Positions 26,214-35,314 of a DNA stretch of 64,000 bases are shown piece by piece (within the stretch, counting starts at the first letter, position 1; every line of letters begins with the position of its first letter). Origin of the DNA: Acinetobacter terrae (GTDB taxonomy: Bacteria; Pseudomonadota; Gammaproteobacteria; Pseudomonadales; Moraxellaceae); NCBI RefSeq assembly GCF_013004375.1, contig NZ_JABERI010000040.1:1-64000 (forward strand), given 5' to 3'. Made by a program: the position numbers and the translations under genes. The notes below the pieces were generated by a model. That model saw nothing but the letters and a program-made list of their open reading frames with translations. It was not told the DNA's origin and made no database searches.

Positions 26214-28232
26214 ATGACAATAGAAAATAAACAGATTCCACATACACAACGTGGCTTTGCGACGGTTCTCGTAGTTCTACTTGTTGGATTGGCTGTTGCT
26301 GCTTCGGCATTAGGAACAGCTTATTATATTAACACCTCTCAAAAAAGTTTAATTTCAAGTCATGCTTTAACTAATGCTCAATCCGGGGCATGGACGGGTG
26401 TAGAAATTTTTAGAAAGTACTTAAATAGTCTTGATGCTGCAGGTATCTTATCATTAGATGGACAAAATTTAACTCTTAATGTCCAAGATGGACGTGAACT
26501 AAAAGTAAGTAATATCGCTATCCAAACAGTTACTGATGCTGAGCAATACCGTGTGACTGCAAATATTCAAAATATAAGTACCTCCTCAGATGCATCTTCA
26601 ACTATACAAACTGTTTATGAGGTTTCCTTAGTTCCAGAATCCTCTACAGAAGATTCAGATACTGGAAATACCATTTCATTCCCAAGTGCAATGAATTTTT
26701 ATGGAGATCTTGATGCAAATGGTGGTATTAGTTTCTCAAATGCTGGGGATCGCGCTGTAGTAAATGTTGCTGGAGACTTTCGAACAGGTTCAGGATTATC
26801 AGGAATTAAAGAGCTCAAAGTGTTAGGGGATGTTGATATCGCTGGTGGAGGAATCACAGGGTTAGAAAATATTTATTCAAATGGTAATGTTACTTTAAAA
26901 GCTAGCGGAACAGCCTCTCTAGTTTCTGCTAAAGGTAAGGTAACAACAACTGGTAGTGTAGCTGTTAATGATATTTATGCTGATGAAGATGTAAGCATTG
27001 GTAGTAGCGGAAACTTTAATAGTATTGATACGAAAGCTTCTCTTTCAGTTAATGGAAATGCCAATATTACTAAAGCAACGGCAGGAAATAAAATCACCGT
27101 TAAAAATGGAACTATTTCAAATGCATTAGCGAATTCAGATATTGAATATAATGTTTGGAATGAGATAGTTGTAGCTAAAAGTGGAAATATATTCAATTGT
27201 GTAAGTAAAAATTGGAACAACTATAAACAGATATCTGCAGTTGGTTTTAAGTCTTGTCCTGATGATAAATCTGGGAAATTTACTTATTTGACCGCTGGCA
27301 CGAAAGTAGCATTTCCAACTGGCGCTCTAGTCACAGTTACAATGGCCCAAAAGCCGCTCATTAATGCACTAGACTATGAAGAACAGGCTAACTATGTATT
27401 TAGTGTTAATAACAACAATCAAATTATGGTCTATGTTCGTAATGTTGAAGGTATTAGTGAAGGGAATTACCATCTTGGAAAAGTAAATATTAACTATTCC
27501 CAATCATGGGGCTATTTATGTAAGAACGTAGATGCTAATAATTTCTGTACAAGTACTGTTGTTGGTAATTTTGCAAAAAAATATGGCTGGGTAAATGAAA
27601 TTATCACATATTCAAATGGTGTGTGGACACTAAAAGATACACAAAATACAGAAACTTCGATTGCTAGTGGGGTTTTGTTATTTAAAGGTACATCAGTTAA
27701 TTTGAGTATGGGTAATTATGCCAATACTATTATTTCTACTGGTGACATCAGATATGGTGGAAGTATTACTCTAAAAGCCCCTAACTACGCAGGTGCAACA
27801 GTAGTTTGTGGTTCAAATTATTTTTCAAGGCCACAAAATTTATGCAGCTCACAAAGTAGTCTAAGTTTAGCGAGTATAGGCAATATCGCATTAATTGCGG
27901 GTTCTTGTACTGATGCAAGCTCTTTAGAAACATGTAGTGCGAGTTATGTTGGCGGCAATATTAAAGTAACAGCTCAGGCATCAATTGAAGGAAATATTAT
28001 AGCTGGCAATAGTTTAGATACATCAGGACAAACAGTTATCAAAGGTTCCATCCTGGCTGCTGCTCTAGGAGCAAATAATCAATCTAAAATGAGCGGATCA
28101 ACCACTATTGATTTTAATGGTACAACCAGTACGGATACGACTATTAGTGTGCCAGGTAAAGAAGATCAAGAAGAAGTAGAAGACGAGACCACAACTCAAA
28201 GGGTTAGAATCAAATGGGCTAGATATATTTGA
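26214..28232 (+). CDS. Oversized PilX-like tip protein with beta-repeat domain
   Basis: A 672-residue protein. The N-terminus (HTQRG|FATVLVVLLVGLAVAASA) is a PilX-type signal without Glu5, followed by a PilX-like helix (ALTNAQSGAWTGVEIFRKYL). Ordinary PilX is about 170-200 residues. Here about 500 residues follow, rich in Gly, Asn, Ser and Val in short repeating turns (DVDIAGGGITG, YSNGNVTLKASG, DEDVSIGSSGN) like a bactofilin-type or right-handed beta-helix. The second half has cysteines (SSLETCSASYVGG). It ends the operon 12 bases after pilW, behind GGGG, and is followed by a hairpin terminator. No PilY1 gene follows. I infer the extension takes the tip-adhesin role. Confidence 0.82.
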   Translation: MTIENKQIPHTQRGFATVLVVLLVGLAVAASALGTAYYINTSQKSLISSHALTNAQSGAWTGVEIFRKYLNSLDAAGILSLDGQNLTLNVQDGRELKVSNIAIQTVTDAEQYRVTANIQNISTSSDASSTIQTVYEVSLVPESSTEDSDTGNTISFPSAMNFYGDLDANGGISFSNAGDRAVVNVAGDFRTGSGLSGIKELKVLGDVDIAGGGITGLENIYSNGNVTLKASGTASLVSAKGKVTTTGSVAVNDIYADEDVSIGSSGNFNSIDTKASLSVNGNANITKATAGNKITVKNGTISNALANSDIEYNVWNEIVVAKSGNIFNCVSKNWNNYKQISAVGFKSCPDDKSGKFTYLTAGTKVAFPTGALVTVTMAQKPLINALDYEEQANYVFSVNNNNQIMVYVRNVEGISEGNYHLGKVNINYSQSWGYLCKNVDANNFCTSTVVGNFAKKYGWVNEIITYSNGVWTLKDTQNTETSIASGVLLFKGTSVNLSMGNYANTIISTGDIRYGGSITLKAPNYAGATVVCGSNYFSRPQNLCSSQSSLSLASIGNIALIAGSCTDASSLETCSASYVGGNIKVTAQASIEGNIIAGNSLDTSGQTVIKGSILAAALGANNQSKMSGSTTIDFNGTTSTDTTISVPGKEDQEEVEDETTTQRVRIKWARYI

Positions 28233-28294
28233 GAGGAAAGCCATTGCTAGAATATACAGAAGTTTAAGATAACATTTAGGTAACTAGATTTCTC

Positions 28295-28323
28295 AAAAAA
28301 TGGTAGCACGGTTGCCATTTTTT
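28295..28323 (+). terminator. Terminator of the minor-pilin operon
   Basis: AAAAAATGG (28295-28303) pairs with CCATTTTTT (28315-28323) about 60 bases after the last pilin stop. The T-run completes an intrinsic terminator. Confidence 0.75.
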
Positions 28324-28558
28324 GGACCTGTAAATAATTTTTTTGTATTTTCTTTTTTATAAATTAAAGGTAAGTATCTCGTTAAATACGATATAGCTGA
28401 TCAATTAAAGTTAAAATGATTTCTTAGATGGTGGCAGTTGAACTGACATTATTTTTTTATAATTAACAGCAAGATATTAAAAGAAACTCACAAATAAACA
28501 TCCAATATTTACCCATAAAATATAAAGAAGATGGCTATAAGGCCTTCTTCTTTTACTA

Positions 28559-28858
28559 TTAATCAAAATGCAATTTCAAAATAGTTTCATGTACGCCTTG
28601 ATGCACAATTTCAAACCTTTCTGATCGATTGATCTGAAATGCGCCATGTGATAATTCGAAACAAAAAAAAGCTGGATCCGCAAGTAACTCGTTCAGTGAA
28701 ATGGTTTCTCTTTGATTAGAGTACATTACAGACTCACATAGCCAAGTAGCAAACACCGGATCGTGTAACTTAATTTTTGCTAAAGATTTTACTTTAGCTT
28801 TATCTGAACAATCTAATATATTCCATTGGTTTAAACTTTGGAGAAACCATTGTCTCAC
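28559..28858 (-). CDS. Hypothetical protein, 99 aa
   Basis: A 99-residue acidic to neutral protein without signal or membrane segments (MRQWFLQSLNQWNILDCSD, ending ETILKLHFD). I do not recognise it. It starts at an ATG with no clear ribosome site and stands alone between the pilin operon and an AT-rich gap. It may be the remnant of a longer gene. Confidence 0.5.
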   Translation of the reverse strand: MRQWFLQSLNQWNILDCSDKAKVKSLAKIKLHDPVFATWLCESVMYSNQRETISLNELLADPAFFCFELSHGAFQINRSERFEIVHQGVHETILKLHFD

Positions 28859-29066
28859 ACAATTGTTTATCCAATTTATTTTAATAAGGCTATCATAAAT
28901 TGAGACACGGTTGAGAGATAAGCATACCTGTATAGTTAATATTTAGTTTTCATTCTAATAACGTTAATTTAACGTAAATATTAATGTATTGAATAATATT
29001 TATATAAACGTTAATATTATAAATAATAAATTTACAGAAAAATGAAATGATATAACATTTCATAAA
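28859..29066. promoter_or_regulatory. AT-rich leader with AACGTTAAT repeats
   Basis: A perfect 7-1-7 palindrome ACGTTAATTTAACGT (28961-28975) is followed by another ACGTTAAT at 29008-29015, about 70-100 bases before the next start codon. This spacing suits operator sites or iteron-like sites. Confidence 0.45.
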
Positions 29067-29078
29067 GTGATGGTTTTT

Positions 29079-30023
29079 ATGGCTAGACCAATGCAAAATT
29101 TTGAAGATTGGTGCAAAACTGACACCGAACTAAAATTGATTTTTTTTAGAGACTTGGTTCAATCAAGAGTACTTATCTATCATGTAAGTAATGGTAACGA
29201 GTATTTTCTAGATGCAAGTTGCCCAAACTATGTTCCTAATTTTGTTATTAAACAAAATCAATTCACTTCTCAATCACCCTCCCCTATAAGCAATTACCCG
29301 AATCCTGCATTCGATCAAGGTTCATACTCAAATCAAGCTTCTGTTCAATGTAATCCTCCCACAACACCATCCTTCACAGAAAACAATCCATACCCTGGAG
29401 CACAATCTCTTTTGGAATATAAATCCGAAAAGTTTTCAATAGCCATTACCCCAATTCTTTTCAAAAAACTAAAAGAAAATTTCAGGTTATTTAAATATAA
29501 ACAAAATAATAAAATAAAAAATCGGAAAGTTTACAACTTCAACCTGGAAGATAAAACAATTGAAAGACTTGATAAATATATACAAAAATATGAATTAATT
29601 AATCGAAATCAGGCTTTAAATTTTTTAATGGATAATGTAAAAAAAGCAAATATTCTAAATTTTGATTCATTAATTAAGCGACTTAATATAAAAATTGAAG
29701 AATTAACTGAAGATTTAACAAATACCTATAAGGAAATAGATAATTTATCAATTGAAAATGCAAAATTCAAAGACTTTAATTTCATAAAAGAAGCTTTTAT
29801 AGAAAGTTTATTAGACCAGAATACCAAAGCCTCAAATGAAACCAATATAGTTTCTCGTAAAGAAATTGAACTCAAACTGAATGAGATAATAAAAGATATC
29901 CAGCTTAAACAAATAAATAAAAATCCTATATCAAACTCAACTAAGCCTATGCAACAAAGAACTAGTGATGTAAAAATTGCTATAAATTACGAAAAACCTG
30001 TTATTGTTAAGAAGATAAGGTAA
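29079..30023 (+). CDS. Hypothetical protein with coiled coil, 314 aa
   Basis: I do not recognise the family. The N-terminus (ARPMQNFEDWCKTDTELKLI) is globular. A Pro/Ser/Asn-rich linker follows (about 75-120), then a basic helical segment (about 145-200, DKTIERLDKYIQKYELINRN, which resembles a ribbon-helix-helix-like repeat). A coiled coil spans about 205-240 (RLNIKIEELTEDLTNTYKEI). The basic helix plus coiled coil would fit a DNA-associated partition or regulatory protein. I chose the ATG at 29079 (MARPMQ); 29067 is in frame. AT-rich codon use suggests recent transfer. Confidence 0.6.
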   Translation: MARPMQNFEDWCKTDTELKLIFFRDLVQSRVLIYHVSNGNEYFLDASCPNYVPNFVIKQNQFTSQSPSPISNYPNPAFDQGSYSNQASVQCNPPTTPSFTENNPYPGAQSLLEYKSEKFSIAITPILFKKLKENFRLFKYKQNNKIKNRKVYNFNLEDKTIERLDKYIQKYELINRNQALNFLMDNVKKANILNFDSLIKRLNIKIEELTEDLTNTYKEIDNLSIENAKFKDFNFIKEAFIESLLDQNTKASNETNIVSRKEIELKLNEIIKDIQLKQINKNPISNSTKPMQQRTSDVKIAINYEKPVIVKKIR

Positions 30024-30059
30024 CACTCTAATAAAGACTAGTTTTTTATTAGCGTGTTA
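30021..30059 (+). terminator. Hairpin overlapping the preceding stop codon
   Basis: TAACACTCTAATAAA (30021-30035) pairs with 30045-30059 with a single mismatch. The loop runs into six T. It forms an intrinsic terminator that includes the stop codon itself. Confidence 0.75.
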
Positions 30060-30401
30060 GAATGACCTAATACTACTTAAAACCATCTAATTCAAATAAA
30101 TGGTTAGACCATATACTTAATGGACTTATCGGTTTTACTGGGGCCAATAGAAACTCCTCCCTGATAGCTCTAGAAAGTATATTTAGAGAAACCCATCACT
30201 ATCACTCTACATACTCTAGACTAGAGAAATTTCGAAATTCTGCGGCTAAATTGAGTAAGCTCGCTCTATATTTGAGGATTTGATAGTTAGTATCAAATAT
30301 AAGAAAGTTACCTTTGTTTGATTAAGATTCGATATTTTCTTAAAAACGGATAACTTTCTATTTTTAGTAAGAATTTTAGATAAATTCGGAACTAATAAAT
30401 T
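30060..30401. other. Gap before the integrase with inverted repeats
   Basis: No gene is supported. Two inverted repeats are visible: ATTTGATA (30278-30285) with TATCAAAT (30291-30298), and AGAAAGTTA (30302-30310) with TAACTTTCT (30351-30359). They may end integrase transcription on the minus strand. Confidence 0.45.
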
Positions 30402-31544
30402 TTAGCATTCTACCAACCAGCCCGTCACCTGCTCCCCGTACCACTCTATTAACCTTACCCTTTCATCCCAATATTGCGCTCGGTTATATGCCGAGCGAAT
30501 TCTATTTTGAGGCACATGAGCAAGCTGGCGTTCAATGGCATCTGGATTAAACAGATTCGATTCGTTTACGACTGTACTGAATAGCGATCTAAAACCATGT
30601 GTGGTCATCCGACCTGCATAGCCCGAACGTTTGATCACGGCCAAAATAGACTCGCTACGCATAGGTTCTTTGTTATTTAAACGATGTGGAAATAGCAGTT
30701 CCTGATTATGGGTAAGTCTCAAAGCCTGAAGCTCGGCAATCATCATGTCCGTCAACGGTACACGATGTGGAAGACGGTTCTTCATCCGCTCTTCAGGGAT
30801 ATCCCACTTACGTCCTTCTAGATCAAATTCTTCCCAGCGTGCTTGCAGCAACTCACTAACCCGAACGCCTGTCAGCATGATCAGAATAATGGCATGATGT
30901 GTTTGAGCATCACTTGGGTATGCTCTAACCTTCCTTAAAAACTCCGGCATCTCAGTAGCAGTAAGCGAAGCTAAGTTTTTGACTCTTTTGTTCTTGAGAG
31001 CATAGACCAGATCACCTGCCGGATTATCATAACGATAGCCATGCGCAATTGCGTACTTCATGACCATGCCACAACGAGACAAGGTACGTTTTGCAATTTC
31101 AAACGCCCCTCTAGCTTCAATCTTCTTAATGATCTGCAGAATCTCCGGTGCCTGAATTTGATTAATACGCTTATTAGCAAGAGCAATATAAAGCTCATCC
31201 AAGGAAGCTCGAACATTACTAATATGTTTGGATGACCAAGTTTCTTTTTGATTATTGAACCAATCCTCTGCGACCTCCTTAAAGTAAGGCTGCTCCTCTT
31301 CGACCTCAACTGTATTCTTGAGTTTATATCTCAGATCAAGCGCTATCTCTCTTGCACGCTTTAAACTCAGTTCAGGATATACACCTAATGCTTTGGACTT
31401 CCTTTGTCCATTTTCCGTATACCGGATAGACCAATATTTTTTCCCATTTGGATCGATTCGTAAAGACAGACCATTAATATCAGAAAGGCGGTACTGTTTT
31501 TCCTGCGGTAGTGCTTTTTTACATTGCACATCAGTAAGTGACAT
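30402..31544 (-). CDS. P4-type tyrosine integrase of island B
   Basis: About 380 residues with the three-domain layout of P4-like integrases. An arm-binding domain comes first (YRLSDINGLSLRIDPNGKKY, WSIRYTENGQ, LGVYPELSLKRAREIA), then a core-binding domain, then a catalytic domain with LTGVRVSELLQARW (first Arg), THGFRSLFSTV (His-x-x-Arg) and LAHVPQNRIRSAYNR with the Tyr. All catalytic residues are visible, so it looks active. The gene begins about 185 bases from the ssrA 3' end, the usual place for an integrase using that attachment site. I start at MSLTDVQC (31544). It is expected to excise or integrate island B and possibly the tandem pair. Confidence 0.92.
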   Translation of the reverse strand: MSLTDVQCKKALPQEKQYRLSDINGLSLRIDPNGKKYWSIRYTENGQRKSKALGVYPELSLKRAREIALDLRYKLKNTVEVEEEQPYFKEVAEDWFNNQKETWSSKHISNVRASLDELYIALANKRINQIQAPEILQIIKKIEARGAFEIAKRTLSRCGMVMKYAIAHGYRYDNPAGDLVYALKNKRVKNLASLTATEMPEFLRKVRAYPSDAQTHHAIILIMLTGVRVSELLQARWEEFDLEGRKWDIPEERMKNRLPHRVPLTDMMIAELQALRLTHNQELLFPHRLNNKEPMRSESILAVIKRSGYAGRMTTHGFRSLFSTVVNESNLFNPDAIERQLAHVPQNRIRSAYNRAQYWDERVRLIEWYGEQVTGWLVEC

Positions 31545-31576
31545 ATCTTTGTCCCACATAATTAAACTTATTTAGT

Positions 31577-31650
31577 GGGTCAAATTGTCCCAATTTTGAC
31601 CCCCAGAAAGCAAAAATAGGGTCAAACAGCTTAGGATAGGGTCGGACAAT
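31577..31650. promoter_or_regulatory. Candidate integrase arm sites (GGGTCAAA words)
   Basis: GGGTCAAA-type words occur at least three times upstream of the integrase start, in both orientations. Matching TTGACCC words lie beside the middle att copy at 15150-15175. Such paired repeats are typical arm-type binding sites. Confidence 0.45.
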
Positions 31651-31660
31651 ACAGCCAATA

Positions 31661-31695
31661 AAAAAGCCTTTAAACATTGAGTTTAAAGGCTTTTT
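31661..31695 (-). terminator. Terminator downstream of ssrA
   Basis: A perfect 15-bp stem (31661-31675 and 31681-31695, arm AAAAAGCCTTTAAAC) with T-run on the minus strand ends the tmRNA transcript about 30 bases past its 3' end. It lies on the island side of the attachment site. Confidence 0.85.
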
Positions 31696-31725
31696 TAGAT
31701 TCCGATGGATTACTTCGGAAAGAAT

Positions 31726-31751
31726 TTTGGTGGAGGTGGCGGGAGTTGAAC
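31726..31751. repeat. ssrA-proximal attachment site (right border of island B)
   Basis: This end of ssrA recurs as an exact 26-base match at 115-140 and, with its flank, as a 21-base match (31721-31741) at 15068-15088. Integration here leaves ssrA intact. Confidence 0.8.
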
Positions 31752-32086
31752 CCGCGTCCGCCAGCATTACGCTCGAGAATACTACATGCTTAGATATCGT
31801 CTATTGTTTTAACTCTTTGTGACCCGACGAACAGGGTACAAATCGCGATCCTCTTAATTTAGTACAAAGCCCCGAGGCTTGACTTTATACGGCCTTGTGT
31901 GCGTGCGCTTCAGTCGGTCTCTCTAACCACAAGTATTCGGAGAGGCGGACAAGCTGCCCTTAGGCAGCTAGAGCGTATGATTCGTCGTTTGCGACTAAAA
32001 AATGCAAATTTGATTTACGAGAGAAAATGCGCTCTCGGCATGCATCTATGAGTTTCATCACCAGCGTCGAAGCCAGAAACACCCCC
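31728..32086 (-). tRNA. ssrA: tmRNA (ssrA)
   Basis: The minus strand starts GGGGGTGTTTCTGGCTTCG and ends with the complementary CACCTCC then A and an encoded CCA, together forming the alanine-tRNA-like acceptor. The tag frame (31960-31992) reads ANDESYALAA then TAA, preceded by TAGTC as in other gammaproteobacteria. Length about 359. tmRNA rescues stalled ribosomes. Its 3' end doubles as the integration site for the two islands; the gene itself is intact. It is listed as tRNA for want of a tmRNA type. Confidence 0.97.
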
Positions 32087-32217
32087 AAAGTACAAAGCGA
32101 TCATAGCATAAATGTTAAAAATTACGACCTCTTTTCTAAACATTTACACAACTAGATGCGCTTAATTACATTATTGCGCTAATATTTTACTTTTCAAGTC
32201 AATTAAAAGAAAAAATT

Positions 32218-33702
32218 ATGAGCTATTTACTTGCACTCGATCAGGGAACCACTTCTAGTCGGGCGATTATTTTTAATGAACATGGGCAAGTGCAGGCAAC
32301 CGCTCAACGTGAAATCCATATCAAGACACCACATTCGGGTTGGGTTGAGCAAGATGCCCAAGAAATCTGGACAACGCAAATTGCTGTGGTGCAACAAGCA
32401 CTCGCCTCTGCCCGCATTCTTGCCAAAGACATCAAAGCCATTGGGCTGACTAATCAGCGAGAAACTACGGTCATTTGGGATAAAAGAAATAGTCAGCCAC
32501 TCGCCCCTGCCATTATCTGGCAAGATCGTCGTGCAACCGAATGGTGTAACCAGCTCACACAACAAAATTTGCAGGATAAAATTCAGCATAAAACAGGTTT
32601 ACGTATAGACCCCTATTTCAGTGCTGGAAAATTGGTTTGGTTACTGGAAAATGTAGATGGCTTGCGTGAACTTGCCGAACAAGGACATGTGGCTTTTGGT
32701 ACTGTCGATAGCTGGCTGATGTGGAACTTGACTCAAGGTGCTGAACATGTGATTGAAGCCAGTAATGCGTCACGTACCATGCTGATGAATCTGCAAACTC
32801 AAACTTGGGATGAAGAACTGCTTGAGCTGTTTAATATCCCCCATTCAATTTTACCCAAAATCATTTCCTCAGATAGCTACATTGCCGACACTGCCACCGG
32901 TCTGCTCGGTGCCAATATCCCGATTACCGGTATTTTAGGCGATCAGCAATCTGCCTTGTTTGGTCAATCTTGTTTTGATGTGGGCACTGCGAAAAATACC
33001 TACGGTACGGGTTGCTTCATGTTATTTAATACCGGTCATCAAGTTCAATTTAGTCAAAATAAATTACTCAGTACACTTGCATGGCAATGCCAAGACCAAA
33101 CCACTTATGCACTGGAAGGCAGCGTGTTTATGGCAGGCGCCATTGTGCAATGGCTACGTGATGGTTTAGAGATTATTCAAAATAGTAGCGAAGTTGAAAA
33201 ACTGGCTTGCCAAGTGGATGATACTGACGGCGTTGTTTTGGTACCTGCTTTTACAGGACTTGGCGCACCACATTGGGACAGTGAGGCTCGTGCTCTACTT
33301 TGCGGAATGTCTCGCGGAACCAATAAAGCCCATATCGCCCGTGCTGCCTTAGAATCGATTGCTTTTCAAGTATCCGATGTGCTCACGGCGATGCAATCCG
33401 ATATTAGCCATCCCTTGAAAGAGCTACGCGTAGATGGGGGGGCAAGTAGAAATGACATGTTGATGCAATTCCAAGCGGATATTCTCAATGTTCCGGTGCT
33501 ACGTCCTAAAATGCTGGAATCCACTGCATGGGGTGCTGCTGCTATGGCAGGCTTAAAAGCCGGTGTATTTTCCAATCTGTCAGAGATTTCCGAATCTTGG
33601 CAATTAGACCGTGCATTCGAACCGAATATGCAGGCTGATCAGCGTCAAAGCCGTTTAAGTCAGTGGCAAACCGCTTTAAAACGGACACGATCAGATATAT
33701 AA
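32218..33702 (+). CDS. glpK: Glycerol kinase
   Basis: A 494-residue FGGY-family kinase that phosphorylates glycerol to sn-glycerol 3-phosphate with ATP. Seen are DQGTTSSRAI at the ATP-binding start, NQRETTVIWD, QDRRATEWC, GDQQSALFGQ and GTGCFMLFNTG, and the C-terminal DGGASRNDMLMQFQADILN with WGAAAMAG. Length matches the family. It stands alone; no glpF or glpD is adjacent. A strong terminator follows. Confidence 0.96.
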   Translation: MSYLLALDQGTTSSRAIIFNEHGQVQATAQREIHIKTPHSGWVEQDAQEIWTTQIAVVQQALASARILAKDIKAIGLTNQRETTVIWDKRNSQPLAPAIIWQDRRATEWCNQLTQQNLQDKIQHKTGLRIDPYFSAGKLVWLLENVDGLRELAEQGHVAFGTVDSWLMWNLTQGAEHVIEASNASRTMLMNLQTQTWDEELLELFNIPHSILPKIISSDSYIADTATGLLGANIPITGILGDQQSALFGQSCFDVGTAKNTYGTGCFMLFNTGHQVQFSQNKLLSTLAWQCQDQTTYALEGSVFMAGAIVQWLRDGLEIIQNSSEVEKLACQVDDTDGVVLVPAFTGLGAPHWDSEARALLCGMSRGTNKAHIARAALESIAFQVSDVLTAMQSDISHPLKELRVDGGASRNDMLMQFQADILNVPVLRPKMLESTAWGAAAMAGLKAGVFSNLSEISESWQLDRAFEPNMQADQRQSRLSQWQTALKRTRSDI

Positions 33703-33728
33703 AATTTAACTGCAATATTTCTTGCCAT

Positions 33729-33756
33729 AAAAAACCGCTAAATTCAGCGGTTTTTT
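33729..33756. terminator. Bidirectional terminator between glpK and emrB-like gene
   Basis: An 11-bp stem AAAAAACCGCT (33729-33739) pairs with 33746-33756. A and T runs on both sides allow it to stop both convergent units. Confidence 0.85.
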
Positions 33757-33775
33757 ATGTCTTAAAGGATGAGCA

Positions 33776-35308
33776 TTAATGCGCGTGACCACCGCCACCC
33801 AAACCCAATTTAGGTCTTGGCGCAAGCCAGACAATTAAAGCAGCAAAAACAAAAACCATCGCTAAAATTAAAAACACATGATTGGCAGACAAAGTTAAGG
33901 CTTCTTTATCCACCAGACTCGATATATAGCCCAGCGCACCTTCTGAACTCATGCCACTTTGCATCAAGGTATTTTGCACCTCATCCACATGCAAGTTGGA
34001 AACCATCTCACTACGTGCAACTTTGGCGTGATCATCCCACAAGGTTACGGCAATGGAAGCACCGATTGCCCCAGCCATGGTACGCAGGAAGTTCATTAAG
34101 CCAGCAGCAGATGCCATTTCATGTGGCTGCACCGAAGCCAATGCCATATTGGACAAAGGAATAAAGAAAAATGGCACAGCAAAGCCTTGCAGAATTTGTG
34201 GCCATGCCAATGCCATAAAATCAGAATCCGTGGTCCAGAACGCACGCATCAAGGTCACTGCAGCCAAAAGACTTAAACCAAAACTGGCTAAAATCCGTTG
34301 GTCATATTTGGTCGCCATCTTTGCCACAATCGGTGACATCAGCAAACTGCCAAAGCCCATGGTCGCGGTTAGATAACCTGCCCATGTAGCGGTATAGCCC
34401 AAGTTGATTTGTACCCACTGTGGAATGAGGACAATACTGGAGAAGAAGGCCCCAAAGGCAAAGGCTAAAGATAAGACCGAGAAGGTAAAGCCACGATATC
34501 TAAAAATCTGGATATTGACCACGGGATGCCGTTCGGTGAGCTCCCAGATAATAAACAGAACTAACCCGACGACAGTAATCACGGCCAAGGCACAAATAAA
34601 GCTACTATTAAACCAGTCATTTTCATGGCCGAGATCAAGCATTAACTGTAATGCGCCAATCCATAAAATCAGCAAAAACAGCCCAATGGTATCAATTTTA
34701 ATTTTAGAAATTAAAGTTTCCGCAGGTTTTAATAAACGTAATGCGGCAATCGCACAGAATATTCCGACTGGAATATTGATAAAGAAAATCCAGTGCCAGG
34801 ACAAGTTATCACTAATCGAACCGCCTAAAATCGGGCCAAGAATCGGTCCGACTACGGTGGTCATCGCCCACATACCCATGGCTTGAGATTGCTTTTCCGG
34901 CGGGAAAATACGCATCAACAAGGTTTGACTGAGCGGCATGATTGGCCCACCAAACAAGCCTTGTCCAATCCGGCACATCACCAACATTTCCAAACTGGTG
35001 GATAATCCACAAAGAACGGAAAAAACCGTAAAGCCAATCAGACTGATCACAAACAGCCGCACCGCACCAAAGCGCCCTGCGAGCCATCCTGTCAGCGGTA
35101 CACAAATCGCTTCTGCAACCGCATACGAGGTAATGACCCAAGTCCCTTGCGAACTGGAAACTGCCAGACTGCCTGTGATATGCGGCACTGAAACATTGGC
35201 AATGGTCATATCCAAAACCACCATAAAGTTGGCCAAAGCCAACACAAGGGCAGCAAGGATCAGGCGTCCCCCTTTCAGGTCGCCAAATGGTAGGTAATTA
35301 TTATTCAT
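33776..35308 (-). CDS. emrB: EmrB-type MFS drug efflux permease (DHA2, 14 TM)
   Basis: A 510-residue 14-helix major facilitator of the DHA2 family, the inner-membrane part of a tripartite drug pump. Motifs include LDMTIANVSVPHITGSLAVS near the start, GRFGAVRLF, the motif C-like GPILGPILGGSI, and FFINIPVG. The His-rich tail (GGGGHAH) is common in Acinetobacter homologues. It follows the membrane-fusion gene by 6 bases, forming emrAB. An outer-membrane partner is not adjacent; a TolC-type protein elsewhere is assumed. Substrates cannot be read from the sequence. Confidence 0.9.
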   Translation of the reverse strand: MNNNYLPFGDLKGGRLILAALVLALANFMVVLDMTIANVSVPHITGSLAVSSSQGTWVITSYAVAEAICVPLTGWLAGRFGAVRLFVISLIGFTVFSVLCGLSTSLEMLVMCRIGQGLFGGPIMPLSQTLLMRIFPPEKQSQAMGMWAMTTVVGPILGPILGGSISDNLSWHWIFFINIPVGIFCAIAALRLLKPAETLISKIKIDTIGLFLLILWIGALQLMLDLGHENDWFNSSFICALAVITVVGLVLFIIWELTERHPVVNIQIFRYRGFTFSVLSLAFAFGAFFSSIVLIPQWVQINLGYTATWAGYLTATMGFGSLLMSPIVAKMATKYDQRILASFGLSLLAAVTLMRAFWTTDSDFMALAWPQILQGFAVPFFFIPLSNMALASVQPHEMASAAGLMNFLRTMAGAIGASIAVTLWDDHAKVARSEMVSNLHVDEVQNTLMQSGMSSEGALGYISSLVDKEALTLSANHVFLILAMVFVFAALIVWLAPRPKLGLGGGGHAH

Positions 35309-35314
35309 CAGCCA

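Noticed and set aside
28430..28452. Weak fourth att-like match (GATGGTGGCAGTTGAACT)
   Set aside because: Only short blocks match the ssrA end and the spacing differs. It is too weak to call a border.
34053..35297. Several open frames antisense to the emrB-like gene
   Set aside because: They are shadows of a hydrophobic-protein gene with good codon structure on the other strand.
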